DNA from: Heterostelium multicystogenum | Taxonomy: Eukaryota; Evosea; Eumycetozoa; Acytosteliales; Acytosteliaceae | Assembly (NCBI GenBank): GCA_003667245.1 | Contig: RCNN01000030.1 | Coordinates: 101,469 to 165,468 of the forward strand | Length of the DNA stretch: 64,000 nt | Direction: 5' to 3' | In this document: piece after piece, positions 21,863 to 32,451 of the stretch | How the letters are laid out: every line of letters starts with the position of its first letter | Numbering within the stretch: the first letter of the stretch is position 1 | The notes under the pieces: generated by a model | Told to the model about the DNA's origin: nothing | The model's input: the letters and a program-made list of their open reading frames with translations, nothing else | Databases searched by the model: none | Program-made: the position numbers and the translations under genes

Positions 21863-23281
21863 ATGATTCCTGTTGAGCGAAAATATCAATATACTACAGC
21901 TACTGGCGTAGCGCCAACTGCTACAACAGCTGCTCCTCCACAATATAGAGCTCCTGCTTCTGTTGGTCGAAGCTTGGCTAATGGAAGTCCGACTACCGTT
22001 ACAGCAACGGTTGATTCAACAACTACTTCAAATATAAATGCGACAACTGTACCTCCTTTGGCGGTATCAAATTCACCTCTATCTTCGAATATTACTGAAT
22101 CATATAATGCTACTACTACTCCTACTACTGATATACAACAATCGAATGGTCCACATTTCGTCGATTCAAAAACATGGCTAACCAATCAGGAGATCGAAAA
22201 GCTGAATAGAACCGTCGACTTTTGGAAGCAAATGTTCGACAGCGAAACAAGAGATCATGGACTCACTCAGGCCGAACTTATACACTCGCAGAAGCTCAAT
22301 CAATATATTTTCCAATCACTTAGAGATGTGATCTCTATGATCGATGTCTCTGTTGAGCTGACTGAAGACGACTCAGCAGAGTCAACGATCGAGTTGCTCA
22401 AGCAGATGGTTCTAAATCTAATATCAAACAGCAACAGTGGCAGCAGCAGCAGCTTTGGTAATCAAAATGGTAGCAGCTTTTCAGTGGATGAGGCTGTTCC
22501 AACTGGTGTCAGACAGCACCGTTTCTTTGACGGTTTGAACGACCAAATTGCCACTCTAAGCAAGCAGTTGGTCGACATGAACATGAAGCTGCGACAGCAC
22601 AACGAAGAATATGATGACCTGCTGCTTCAATATGAAACACTCAATAGCAAACAATTCAAGATGCAGAAGCAGATCCAGGCTAATGAGAGAAAACTTGCTG
22701 CTGACCACCAGACTCTCACCCACATGCAGGAACAACTAAAGACCAAAGATGAACAGCTGTCAGCTGCGCAGCTGCGCATCACCAGCATAAGCAGCGAGTT
22801 GCTCAAACTAAAAAACACCACTGTTCTTGCACAACAACGTGGAGAGCAGCGCGAAAATGAGTTGAAGGAGCAGATCGCAAAACTTGAGAAGGACATAGCA
22901 ACACACAACGAAAGCAGAATTGCGACACAGGAGATACTTGAGCAGTGGGAGTCATTTGGCGTCGACATCCTCGAGTGCATCAAGCAAGACTCACAGTATT
23001 CGAACTATCCCAATCCATTCCCACTGGACTCGCTGCGCAAAGAGTTCTCGCGATACATCAACTCACTGAGGTACGAAGTTGGACTTGCCAACATTCGCGC
23101 CAGCATGATACAGCACATACTCGACATTGTGTGGCGGGCACTCAAACTTCCGCAATCGAAGCTACTCCGCAACCTAACATCGACCGACACCAAAACATTT
23201 GAAGAGAGCAAACAACAATTATTTACACTTATCACAGAGACACTAAGACATTATTTAAACAACAATACCATCAGAAGATAA
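21863..23281 (+). CDS. Coiled-coil protein of unknown function
   Basis: A single exon encodes 472 residues. The first ~100 residues are Thr/Ala/Pro/Ser-rich and disordered in character. Residues ~105-160 form a helical segment (EIEKLNRTVDFWKQMFDSET). A Ser-rich linker follows. Residues ~215-355 are a long heptad-like coiled coil (QIATLSKQLVDMNMKLRQ, then repeated K/E/Q/L). The C-terminal ~110 residues look globular and helical (VDILECIKQDSQ, YINSLRYEVGLANIRASMI). I cannot assign it to a family. Coiled coils of this type occur in centrosomal, tethering and motor-adaptor proteins. The gene lies 0.28 kb behind the GTPase on the same strand and has no frame break. Confidence 0.75.
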   Translation: MIPVERKYQYTTATGVAPTATTAAPPQYRAPASVGRSLANGSPTTVTATVDSTTTSNINATTVPPLAVSNSPLSSNITESYNATTTPTTDIQQSNGPHFVDSKTWLTNQEIEKLNRTVDFWKQMFDSETRDHGLTQAELIHSQKLNQYIFQSLRDVISMIDVSVELTEDDSAESTIELLKQMVLNLISNSNSGSSSSFGNQNGSSFSVDEAVPTGVRQHRFFDGLNDQIATLSKQLVDMNMKLRQHNEEYDDLLLQYETLNSKQFKMQKQIQANERKLAADHQTLTHMQEQLKTKDEQLSAAQLRITSISSELLKLKNTTVLAQQRGEQRENELKEQIAKLEKDIATHNESRIATQEILEQWESFGVDILECIKQDSQYSNYPNPFPLDSLRKEFSRYINSLRYEVGLANIRASMIQHILDIVWRALKLPQSKLLRNLTSTDTKTFEESKQQLFTLITETLRHYLNNNTIRR

Positions 23282-23461
23282 CGACAACCCAAAACAAACC
23301 AAATCAAAATGTATACATAAACTACCAACAATCATAACTTAATCTATACATATCATATGTGCATATGACACTTTATCTTGTTACTTTAGGTTGTTTTTAT
23401 TTAATTTGAAGGGTACTATTTACATGAAGAACATTTGTTTGATTTGTTTGATTTGATTTGC

Positions 23462-24010
23462 TTAACAGCTACCGGAGTTGCAGCCTACATTCCTCATGGA
23501 GTATGATGGTCTGTAGGAGCCTCGGCTGTCTCCTCCATTCAATGCTCTTGAATAATCACCCTCCATTCCAACGAAAGTAGATGGAGCTTGTTTCTTTGGT
23601 TTTGGATTCAATTTCTTATCGCCCTCTTTCTTTTTCGATACTTCTATTTCCTCTTTTGCATCATTGTTGAGACGCTCCTGTAGCTTCAGTCTTGCAACTC
23701 TAGCATTCTCATCAAATTCTTCAATAGTTTCTTTTTCTTTATAAAAAAACCAACCAAATCATATGATTCAAATTAGACTACTATTATAATATTACATATT
23801 ATGATGATTTTAACTACTACCGATAGTCACAGTGATAATCAACTTACTATATTCATATTTCCTCTTTGGTATCAAGTCAAGAATTCTATATCTGTAGATG
23901 TACAAGACAACCAGCAAAATTACACCACCCCAAACAAACTGATAGTTCATCTTTGCCAGCTGCACAAAGTCCACACTCTTTAGCTTATCAACAACGTCAT
24001 CGTCCTTCAT
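23462..24010 (-). CDS. Selenoprotein S (VIMP)-like ER membrane protein, Cys form
   Basis: Two exons (24010-23848 and 23736-23462) encode about 145 residues. The order of features fits VIMP/SelS: a short N-terminus, one membrane helix (FVWGGVILLVVLYIY), a charged helix ending in ARVARLKLQERLNNDAKEEI (compare the AARLKMQEELNAQ helix of VIMP), and a Gly/Ser/Arg/Tyr-rich tail ending NVGCNSGSC. VIMP recruits p97 and Derlins in ER-associated degradation. In animals the penultimate residue is selenocysteine. Here a TGT Cys is the last codon before TAA, so no SECIS element is needed. Identity rests on layout and one helix, so a moderate score is given. Confidence 0.68.
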
Positions 24011-24287
24011 TCTTGAATAATATGATATGATATGATATTATGCTATGAATGATTAATATAATATTAGTTAGATATTAAGCACTTTCAAAGAACTTTATAA
24101 ATCTTTAAGAAAAAGTATTCATTCATTTAAAATATTTCAACAGTACATTTTGTCAAAATTCCACAGTGTGGTGATGAGGGTAATGAATGCTTTGTCATGA
24201 AGTTGACTCCATTGTCATTTGTTGTTGTTATTGTTGTTGTTCTTGCAGTTCAACTAGTCAAAGATAGATATTTAAATTACATATTTA

Positions 24288-25457
24288 ATGGAAGGTATAA
24301 TCTCAAATGTCAGTGAATCAACAACTTCATCAACATCAATCAACTTTACAGCAAATCAAGAATTAAACAACAATCAGAATAATAATAATAGTCAAAATAC
24401 ATTGATTAACACCAATTTTAATAATCATTTCAAACCTAGATCGTACAATGATTTATATGATGACAATACACCTATACAAACAACATCAACTCCTATAGAT
24501 CAAGATAAAAGACTTAAGAAAAAACAAAACAATTTTAAGAAAAAGAAAAATAAGAATAAAGCTTTAGTTGCTATTAATACAAATAATAATAATAACAATA
24601 GTAGTAGTAGTAATAATAATAATAGTAATAAGAAAAATGATAATCCACTGAAGAGAAAGAGTGAAATCAAAAACTATTCTATCTATAAGCTATTTAGTCC
24701 GTTTCATAGATTTTTGAGACTAAATCATTTACCTACTTTGGATGAATTGCAAACGGAATTCTACCATCTGCTAGAGATGGAAAGCTGCCAACAACTACAA
24801 GCGGACATTTTGCAATACAAGAAACTTCCAAACTATAAGGAGAAGCCAAACGATCAGATGTCGAAACCATTGCAACACTTTCATTCTGCTGCTGAATTGG
24901 ATTCTCTTGCATTCCGTGAAGATCGAACTCGAATCGAAACAGTCGTACGAAAGATATGTGGATTCCTCAACAAAGAGACAAACATGTGTTTGGTCGAATT
25001 CATTCTCATGTGCATTGGCTTGTCGAAATCTATTGAAATCTTGAAACTAGCATTGGACATTGAAAACAAGGGCGGAATCATTATCAAACACAAACCGAAA
25101 GAGAATGATAAAGATACAAATATAGATAACAGCAATCAGAAAGAATCCTCGACCGATGTCGATATGAACGATATAAAAGAGGCAAATGATGGTTACATTT
25201 TGAGAAGGAAAACTATTGGTGGCATCTATTTCAAATTGGCAATGATGATAATACCAGAGGACATGAGAAGAAAAGTGTTTTCTCTCAGCGTCTTATTAAG
25301 GTACAAAAAGAAAAGAATGGCTGCCCAAGGAATATGCAAAGATCACTTTACCCAAATTGTCAACTTTCTCCCACTTCCTTCCATTGATTCAATCATGAAC
25401 AATCAATCCGAAATCAATGAACTTGATGATGAATTTGATAAATTGTTGAATATCTAA
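24288..25457 (+). CDS. phax: PHAX-like RNA export adaptor
   Basis: A single exon encodes 389 residues. The N-terminus is Asn/Ser-rich with a basic block (KKKQNNFKKKKNKNK) that could be a nuclear localisation signal. Residues ~216-317 match the RNA-binding domain of PHAX: VVRKICGFLNKETNMCL, then GLSKSIEILKLALDIENKGG and the ending RRKTIGGIYFKL (compare RRTPGGVYLNLL). An acidic 35-residue insertion splits the GGI and RR(K/R)T blocks. PHAX links capped U snRNAs to the exportin CRM1. I see no clear NES. The remaining C-terminus is unassigned. Confidence 0.8.
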   Translation: MEGIISNVSESTTSSTSINFTANQELNNNQNNNNSQNTLINTNFNNHFKPRSYNDLYDDNTPIQTTSTPIDQDKRLKKKQNNFKKKKNKNKALVAINTNNNNNNSSSSNNNNSNKKNDNPLKRKSEIKNYSIYKLFSPFHRFLRLNHLPTLDELQTEFYHLLEMESCQQLQADILQYKKLPNYKEKPNDQMSKPLQHFHSAAELDSLAFREDRTRIETVVRKICGFLNKETNMCLVEFILMCIGLSKSIEILKLALDIENKGGIIIKHKPKENDKDTNIDNSNQKESSTDVDMNDIKEANDGYILRRKTIGGIYFKLAMMIIPEDMRRKVFSLSVLLRYKKKRMAAQGICKDHFTQIVNFLPLPSIDSIMNNQSEINELDDEFDKLLNI

Positions 25458-25827
25458 TCTAAAAAGCAGATGCTTGTGTATCAAATGCATTCATTCTGGT
25501 CCAAAACAATAAAATATGACATCCAATGGATTCAATTCTGGCATGCTATTGAATGGCACGTCCGATAATTAGAATCTACTGATCCATAACAAATAATATA
25601 ACCAAAGACACACAAACAGTAACTTATTCAAAGACAAACAATAGAGAAACCTACTCAGCTTACTACCATAGAGACTTTAATCAGGGAAATGTTCCAGAAC
25701 TATTTTGAGCTTCAATTATTATCAACTATTCGTTCATGATATATTATATACCTAATTATCTTATTTATTTAAATCATTTATACAGTATGATTGATAACAA
25801 CATACTCAAGTTCGACCTTTAAATTCA
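25458..25827. other. Convergent intergenic region phax / cfaD-like
   Basis: About 370 bases between two convergent stops. No ORF, repeat or RNA is recognised. It should hold both 3' UTRs. Confidence 0.5.
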
Positions 25828-27620
25828 TTACACAACAGGCTAGAGTTTGAAGTTATTGATTAGTATGAATTAACATAAAAGATGTGAAAAGATGAACTAC
25901 ATACATAAGTTGGTTGAGAAGCAATACCGCAATTGTTACCACGGTTTCTTGACATTAAAATGTAACCCTCAGCACCATAGTGAGTTGACCAAGAGTTCTT
26001 GACGATCCAGTAGTCAGCACCGTTGAGGGTACCGTAACCAACAGCCAAAACTTCGTGATCCAAATCGTCCAAACCATTCTTGCAAACAGTGGAGTAGTAG
26101 ACACCAGAGGAGTAGAAACGGAAATCTGGGGCAGAGGCATCGATGGCGATGGCAACTGGACCGACGGTGGCGACGGCGTTTTGGAGGGCAGCCTCAGAGA
26201 AGGAGGTAACGTTGACGTAGGACTTGACCTTGACGTTGGACAATTGGGATGAGCTGTCCTTGCAGTAACCGTTTTGCATCAAGTATGGGTAGGTTGATTC
26301 GTAGGCAATACCTCCGAAGTTCATGATGTATTGGAAGGCATCGCTGGCGAAACCACCACCACAACCTTGGCTTTGACCGAGGTAGGCACAGTCGACCAAT
26401 TGTTGCTCAGAGAGTGAGACGAGCTTACCAGTGGCAATGCAGGAGATACCCTCGAGGGAACCAGTGGAACCGAAGGTCCAGCATGAACCGCAGACACCTT
26501 GATCCTTAACACGGGTGACGCAACCCTTTTGACGCCAGTCAACAGAGGCTGGCAAGTTGAAGGTACGGTCATTGTCGTGGACGTCGCTGGCACCGTTGGT
26601 GTCTGGACGTGGGACACGTGGCTTGATCTTCAATTCGAATTCCTCAGCGGTCATGTCACCAAAAGTGGTTCATGGCGAGCTTGTATGAGGAGTCCTTGGA
26701 GTTGTGAGCAATGATCATCTCACGGTTTTGCTTGTAGGTGGCGAAACGTTCGTTGTGTTCCTCTTCGTGGGCATATTCCTTGTCATAGGTTGACTTGAAT
26801 TGCTCGAATTCTTCCTTGACTTGCATGTTCTTGTTGTAGACGTCGTTGGCAACTTGGGCAAAGAGTCCTTCGAAGGCTTGGACTGGCTTGGTTGATTCGG
26901 AGGCCTTACCACAGATGGCTGGGATGTTGAAGAGGTCTTCATATGGGGAGATGTCAGTGGTGAAGGTATTGAAGTTCAAGATGTAAATGTCTGGGTGAGA
27001 GTCGAAGATGAAGTCGACACCGTCCAAGTAGAATTGAACTGGAACACCGTTGGAGTCCATGTAGAAAGTGTAGTAGGCGGCAACACCGTAGTTGACGACC
27101 TTTTGTGAGTATGAGAAGACATCGACACCGTTGACGTATGAGGTACCGTTGTAGGTCCAGGTGGATGGCTCTGATGGGAGGACTTGGACCAATGATCCGT
27201 TTCCTGGGATTGATTGACAGATTTGAGTGTTGACACGTGGTCCAATAGCGTATGAGATATCTTGGTCGAAGAAGTTCAAAGTGATGTCCAAACCATTGTA
27301 GTAGCTGATGTATTGACGGTTGTTGACAGCATCGTAGACCAAAGTGATTGGCTCTGAAATGTTGAAGTATGGAATATCGAAAGTACCAGTCATCATATAC
27401 TGTTGTTGTTTGCAGAAAATATTCGTCATTAATTTCCTGTTTGAATGGGGGAGGGCTGATAGGGCCATTGAGCCCCAACCTAAATCGGCTTCCTCCCATT
27501 ATTATATTTTTTTTAGTTTCGACATTTGCTACTTACTTGTGATGGGGTTGGGATTTGTGGGACTGAGCTAGCCAAGGCAACAGCCAAGACTGTGGCTAAA
27601 AAGACAATTTGTCTGAACAT
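25828..27620 (-). CDS. cfaD: Secreted papain-family cysteine protease, CfaD type
   Basis: Three exons (27620-27537, 27399-25905, 25839-25828) give about 529 residues. Exon 1 is a signal peptide ([19 protein letters not shown]). Next come ~210 residues with few known relatives outside amoebae ([17 protein letters not shown]..., ending at an AICGKASES block). Then an I29-like propeptide ([22 protein letters not shown]), and then a peptidase C1 domain with catalytic Cys in [11 protein letters not shown] (about residue 330), His in [12 protein letters not shown] and Asn in WIVKNSWS. The end is PTYPVV. The long N-terminal domain before a papain core is the layout of the Dictyostelium counting factor associated protein CfaD, part of group-size sensing. 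One extra base at the run 26662-26665 splits NHF from GDMTAEEF. The total then fits a whole number of codons. Confidence 0.88.
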
Positions 27621-28755
27621 ATTTTATAAATAAATCAATGTGAAGTTCTATTATTTATTTATTTGTTGTTGAATAAAATAAATGAATAAATGGATGGTTA
27701 GTTAGTGAATCGATATTCTATATGATTTTATTTCATAATAATAATAAATTAATTTATCTGATAATAATAATATTTTATTATTTATTATTATTTATTATTA
27801 TTACTAATGTTGTTTATAAAATTAAAAGTAAATTTCTAATTCTAATTCTTTTCTTCTATAATATTCAGTTATATTATAAAGGATAAATGTAACATTAAAA
27901 ATGATTAAAATTTGATTAAAGATAGCAAGAAAGAGTTGATTGATTTGAGGGGGCATGTAGAGAGGTCACCTCACCTCTGTAGAGTAAATTTGAATGGATA
28001 TCATTTGTATTTTAGTTGTATTTATATATCTCTAGCAGTTTGTTGTTTGATTGATTGTTGGTGGTGGGTTAAAAAAATGGTTATAATCTCATGATTTGGA
28101 TTTGAATTTGAATTTGAATGTTTACATTGAGAGAGAATATAATATATACATCTTAAATTATCATTATTATTATTATTATTTATTAATATTATTTTGTTGA
28201 AATTTAAATTTTATATTATTTTAAGAAACGAACGATTGATCAGGTGATTTGATTTTGTTGTTATTGTTGTCTGGTAGTAATTATAAATTAATGTTTACAA
28301 TTTTTAATGTTTTTATGATTATACCTACAACTTTAAAACACACAAAGATTTGATTGATAAACTAGAATAATGTGTAAAATGTCTGTACCTGGCTTGTTTT
28401 GTATCAAGAACATCAGAATCAATGATTCGTATTGAAAAAATCAAAAATAATTATTTAAAAATCAATTTAAAAAAAAACCAAACAGAACAACAAATTTGCA
28501 TAAAATCAAGAGAACTCTTTAATAATTTTATCTGTCAGAATGAAACTACCGATTTTCCCCACACATAAAATTTGGAAATTTTAAAAGTAGAAGGAAAGTT
28601 CTTGTGTTTAAAAATGAGTGTTGTGGGGAGGAATGGAATGTGTTCTATTGTGTGAGGTGTGCATTTCATACCAAACGTTACAGGTTTAATTTGAAATGAA
28701 CAAAAATATCAAGATGGTAATGGGTAGAATGGAAGCAATCGTTGATCTTATTGAT
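27621..28755. other. Long AT-rich region upstream of the CfaD-like protease
   Basis: About 1.1 kb, very rich in TTATTA/ATAATA repeats (27730-27830 and 28140-28200). It is the promoter side of the protease gene. Open frames here are short and lack codon bias, so none is called. Confidence 0.5.
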
Positions 28756-28975
28756 TCATTGAATTGTCTTGTTGTTGTTGTTATGGTTGTTGAGTAGTTG
28801 AATACCATTGGTATCTGTATCTTCTGAAAGTTCTATTGAATTGTCTAGGGAGTTTGCTAGACAATGATCATCAGCTTTGTCTAAGATTAGAATAGTATAG
28901 AATCTTTGAACTAAATGACAGAAATTAGAGAGAATCAACTTGTTCGCCAAGCAAACATCTTAATCATTCAAAGGG
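28756..28975 (-). CDS. Possible exon of an unrecognised minus-strand gene
   Basis: An open frame of about 70 codons ends TGA near 28756 and reads LVQRFYTILILDKADDHCLA, then a Ser/Glu/Asp stretch and an Asn-run tail (NNHNNNNKTIQ). The Asn-rich end is typical of dictyostelid C-termini. There is no in-frame ATG, so if real it needs an upstream exon, possibly with the candidate at 29229-29416. No family is recognised. Confidence 0.3.
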
Positions 28976-29228
28976 GAATTATGGAGGTGACAGATTAGAC
29001 AATATTAAAAAAAGAAGTGTTGTTGTTGCTCTTGTTACTTTTCTTCTACACTATTGTTGGTAATATTGAGGTATTTGATTTTTATATAGTATTTGGTATT
29101 CATTATGCTCTTGGCAACAACAACAAAAAAACAGAGATACCATAAGTAGATATCTGGTGGCACTCATATAGGTTTACTTTCGATTGTAATCATCAGTAAC
29201 TCAGTGTTCTATCATTTTAGTGATGGAT

Positions 29229-29416
29229 TTATCGTTGGTCGTTATATGGAATAATAGCATGGTATAGTCCAACCTGCAAATCCATCATCTTTTTTGGGTT
29301 GTTTAAAGTATAAACATTCACATATTCGTCACGTGAGAGTATCATGATTGTGGCCACTGGAGTCAAGATCAGTGGTTTCAAGTGGAAGCAGAATTTGCCA
29401 TTCTTCCAACAAACAT
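29229..29416 (-). CDS. Possible exon(s) of an unrecognised gene, frame-broken
   Basis: From ATG 29416 the frame reads MLEEWQILLPLETTDLDSSG and stops near 29333. A second frame then reads RDEYVNVYTLNNPKKMMDLQ to a TAA at 29229-29231. The two overlap, and both have codon use more like coding DNA than the flanks. A one-base error near 29330-29345 would join them. No known family was recognised. Confidence 0.3.
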
Positions 29417-29782
29417 ATTAAGTGTCAAGTGATGTCAAAATTGATATGCAACTTAAATTTTATTTGATTACTCATATAATTTCATTAAGCTCCAACAACT
29501 GTGATTTGAAGACTAGTCTTTATAACCAGAAACAGATATATGTTTTGGTACAGTTATATATTGTAGTGTCAGATGTAATTTCTACATTATATCAAGGGGT
29601 TTGAGTGATTTGATTAAAAATGGGAATTTAGTTGGTTGTGCATTTCCAAGGACTTGTTTTTTAAAATTTTAATCAATTTAGATTGATCTACAAAAGTTTA
29701 ATGAAATGAGTTTTGAAGTTTGATTCATTTGGGCTCAAAGCTTTATTTATATTCGCTCATTATTATTATTATTGTTTTACAG

Positions 29783-30654
29783 ATGGCACTGAGAACACTT
29801 ACGTTGTTTAATTTCAATACAAGCTATTCATTTGGAACGAAGGATCCCGTCAAAGAGAAAGACTCGTCGGTTGTCTCGAGACTGGCTCGAATGAAAGAGA
29901 ACTTTGAGAAAGAAGGACTTCGAAAGACTGTAGAGGCTATCATCATTGTACACAATCATAATCATCCACATATATTATTATTAAAAATAGCAAATACCTT
30001 CTTTAAACTGTGAGTTTATTATTCTTATTATCATGTAGATCTAAGTATTAGACACATACTAATATTCAATTGTTATTATTCAATTTGCTCATTATGATAT
30101 CAGTCCTGGAGGTAAGCTTAAACCAGGAGAAAATGAAGTAGATGGTTTAATTAGAAAGTTGACAAAGAAGCTGTCACCCATTGGTACATCGGAATCCGAT
30201 TCGCCATGGGAAGTCGGTGAAAATATCGCTACATGGTGGAGACCCAACTTTGAACAAGTTTTAGTATGTATATATCATTGATTGTTGAGCGCCGCTTGCT
30301 AACCACGAATCATTCAATAGTACCCATATATTCCTCCTCATATTTCAAAACCAAAAGAATGTAAAAAGCTATATGTTGTAACTTTACCCGAGAAATGTAA
30401 GTGCAGCAAAACATTTTAACATCATCATCATCATCATCATCATCAATACCATGTTTAACAAGTAACTAACATCAATTCAAATGAACTCATAATCGTCTAT
30501 AATAGGTACATTTGCAGTTCCATCGAACTTGGAGTTAATTGCAGTACCACTATTTGAAATCTATAATAACTCAACGAGGTATGGATCAATCATATCGAGC
30601 ATACCCCAACTCATAAGCAAATATCACTATGTTTACCTCTCACTAGACGTGTAG
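29783..30654 (+). CDS. nudt21: CFIm25 / NUDT21, cleavage factor Im small subunit
   Basis: This protein binds UGUA motifs in pre-mRNA and directs 3' end cleavage and poly(A) site choice. Exons 29783-30009, 30104-30263, 30321-30396 and 30506-30654 join to 203 residues. Conserved blocks are [107 protein letters not shown] and the end [13 protein letters not shown]. The Nudix box lacks the catalytic Glu cluster, as expected for CFIm25, which binds RNA instead of hydrolysing nucleotides. The ATG follows TTTTACAG directly. An untranslated upstream exon is possible, but the protein start fits the family. Confidence 0.93.
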
Positions 30655-30993
30655 TGTAGTGTAGTGACGCGATGGCATAGCATAGAGTAGCTTCACCATC
30701 AACAGAGGACAGGAATGAATTTTCATGGCATACATAGCCAAAGCTTTATGCATAGAACAGGTAATCATCCAGAAACTTTGACAATAAACCAACTTGAACA
30801 TACACACTTTCACTCTCCCAAATGGAGGTGTGTTGAAAAATCGCAAAAAAAAGTTTTGTTTTTTAATTTTTATTTTTTCATGCTAGCTGGAATGATAATG
30901 ATCATTGATTGATTGCCTGTTGCTTGATTAGTTTAGTTTTTTTTCAGATAGATTTACTTTATATTATAATCGAAAAGTAGATAGAGTAGCAAG
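30655..30993. other. Intergenic region nudt21 / ndufa11
   Basis: About 340 bases that begin with a short GTGTA repeat (30650-30664) directly at the nudt21 stop. The rest is T-rich toward the next gene. No gene is supported. Confidence 0.5.
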
Positions 30994-31770
30994 ATGACAG
31001 CAGAAGAAAGCCCAATGTCAAGAGTTGTGCAGACCGGTATTGTTGGTGCCGCTCTTGGTGCACTCGCAGCAACCAATCTCACATACTCAAAGACTCCATT
31101 CGTCACACAAACAACCCTTCCAGAGTTCTTCCGTAGCACCAACAAAACCTTCTCAACAAGCATTGCTGCTGGTGCCCTCTTGGGTCTTTCATACTCTGCT
31201 GGTAAACATTTCACTAAATCCATTCGTCAAGAAGACGACATGTGGAATGACGTTATCGGTTCATTGACCGCTGCACTTACCATTGGTATCTACAGTAAGT
31301 AGTAGAACAAAGCAAATAGAAACAAAGCAAAATCAAAACAGACCAATCAATGCATCTATTCATCAAATCATCAATCAAATAAGACATAGCTATCGATGGA
31401 CATTATTGTTACCAATTCGACAGGATGCATCATATATAATAGATTCTATACAAAAGTAGGCTAATCAATCATCAATGATTGATTATGCTGATGTTGATGT
31501 TCATGATATGGCTGTAGATATTAAAGAAGAACTGGATTACTTACATGTAAAATGTATTACTCTCTAGGATCAAATATTAGAGTTACAGTTGGAGCTGCCT
31601 TATTGTTCGCACCAGCTATCTACGCCAGTAAGAGAGTCAATTTCGAAATTGAGGACAGTTCAGCTAGAAAGCAAAGTCGTATCAACAAAGAAGCTAGAAC
31701 TAATTTATTCCTTGAAGCAAAGATTAAAGAGTTGGATTCACAAGATGAGGCTTTGGATACTGCTCTATAA
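30994..31770 (+). CDS. ndufa11: NDUFA11-like complex I accessory subunit (Tim17/22/23 fold)
   Basis: Two exons (30994-31294 and 31568-31770) give 167 residues. Glycine-rich membrane helices are visible: VQTGIVGAALGALAATNL, STSIAAGALLGLSYSAG, VIGSLTAALTIGIYRSN and VTVGAALLFAPAIYAS. An acidic loop (SIRQEDDMWNDV) lies before helix 3, as in the REKPDDPLNY loop of NDUFA11. The C-terminal ~50 residues are a charged helix not found in the short animal protein. Proteins of this fold sit in the mitochondrial inner membrane. NDUFA11 stabilises the junction of the two complex I arms. Another Tim17-family protein is possible. Confidence 0.75.
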
Positions 31771-32451
31771 AATATTATTTTATTATATTATTCTAAATCA
31801 GCCAGCAACCAACATCATCTTTATAAATACATCATCAACAACAAACCAGCAAATCAACAATAACGAAATATTCACGACGAGCAGTCTATCAACCAATCAA
31901 CCAATCGATTGATCGACCTATCAACATTAACAATGACAACAACAAACTCAAACTCAACTTAATAGTAATTCTTCAAAGAAAAGATTAAAGATAAGATATT
32001 TGTATAAATACAACTAACTGCTAGTAGTAAACAAAGATGAGTATGTTTATAATGTTGTATTCTTCTCTATTCAATCCCCGCATGCTTCATGAAAGGAATA
32101 TGAGGCAGCTCACAAGTTTGTGTGTGTGTGTGTGTGGTGTTGGTTATATTTTTTTTTTTTTGATATTGTTAATTAAGTTGAAGCCCACATTGCAAAATAA
32201 CACATTCACTATCTTATCATATGATATTATGATATTATAGTTGTTATCAATTAGAGTATTATTTGATAGTCGGTTGTTTGGTGGCGTATCTTAGTTATGT
32301 AATAATTGGCATTGGAATTGAATCATAATCCGATAGACGATAGAAGAGAAGAGAAGAGAAGAGAAGAGAAGAGAAGAGAAGAGAAGAGAAGAGAAGAGAA
32401 GAGAAGACAAGAGAAGTAATAGTAGTAGTAGGATAGTCATCACGATTAGAA
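31771..32451. other. Intergenic region ndufa11 / scyl2
   Basis: About 0.7 kb. It contains a (GT) dinucleotide run near 32119-32136, a poly-T run near 32149-32161 and the AGAAG pentamer array. No protein gene is supported. Confidence 0.5.
32342..32406 (+). repeat. (AGAAG)13 pentanucleotide array in the scyl2 leader
   Basis: Thirteen perfect AGAAG units run from 32342 to 32406, followed by variant units to about 32417. The array ends about 35 bases before the scyl2 ATG at 32452 and is pure purine on the sense strand. It would lie in the 5' UTR or core promoter. Confidence 0.9.

Noticed and set aside
26976..27499. Extra ORFs on the minus strand across the CfaD N-terminal domain
   Set aside because: They are alternative-frame shadows of the protease coding frame and its first intron.
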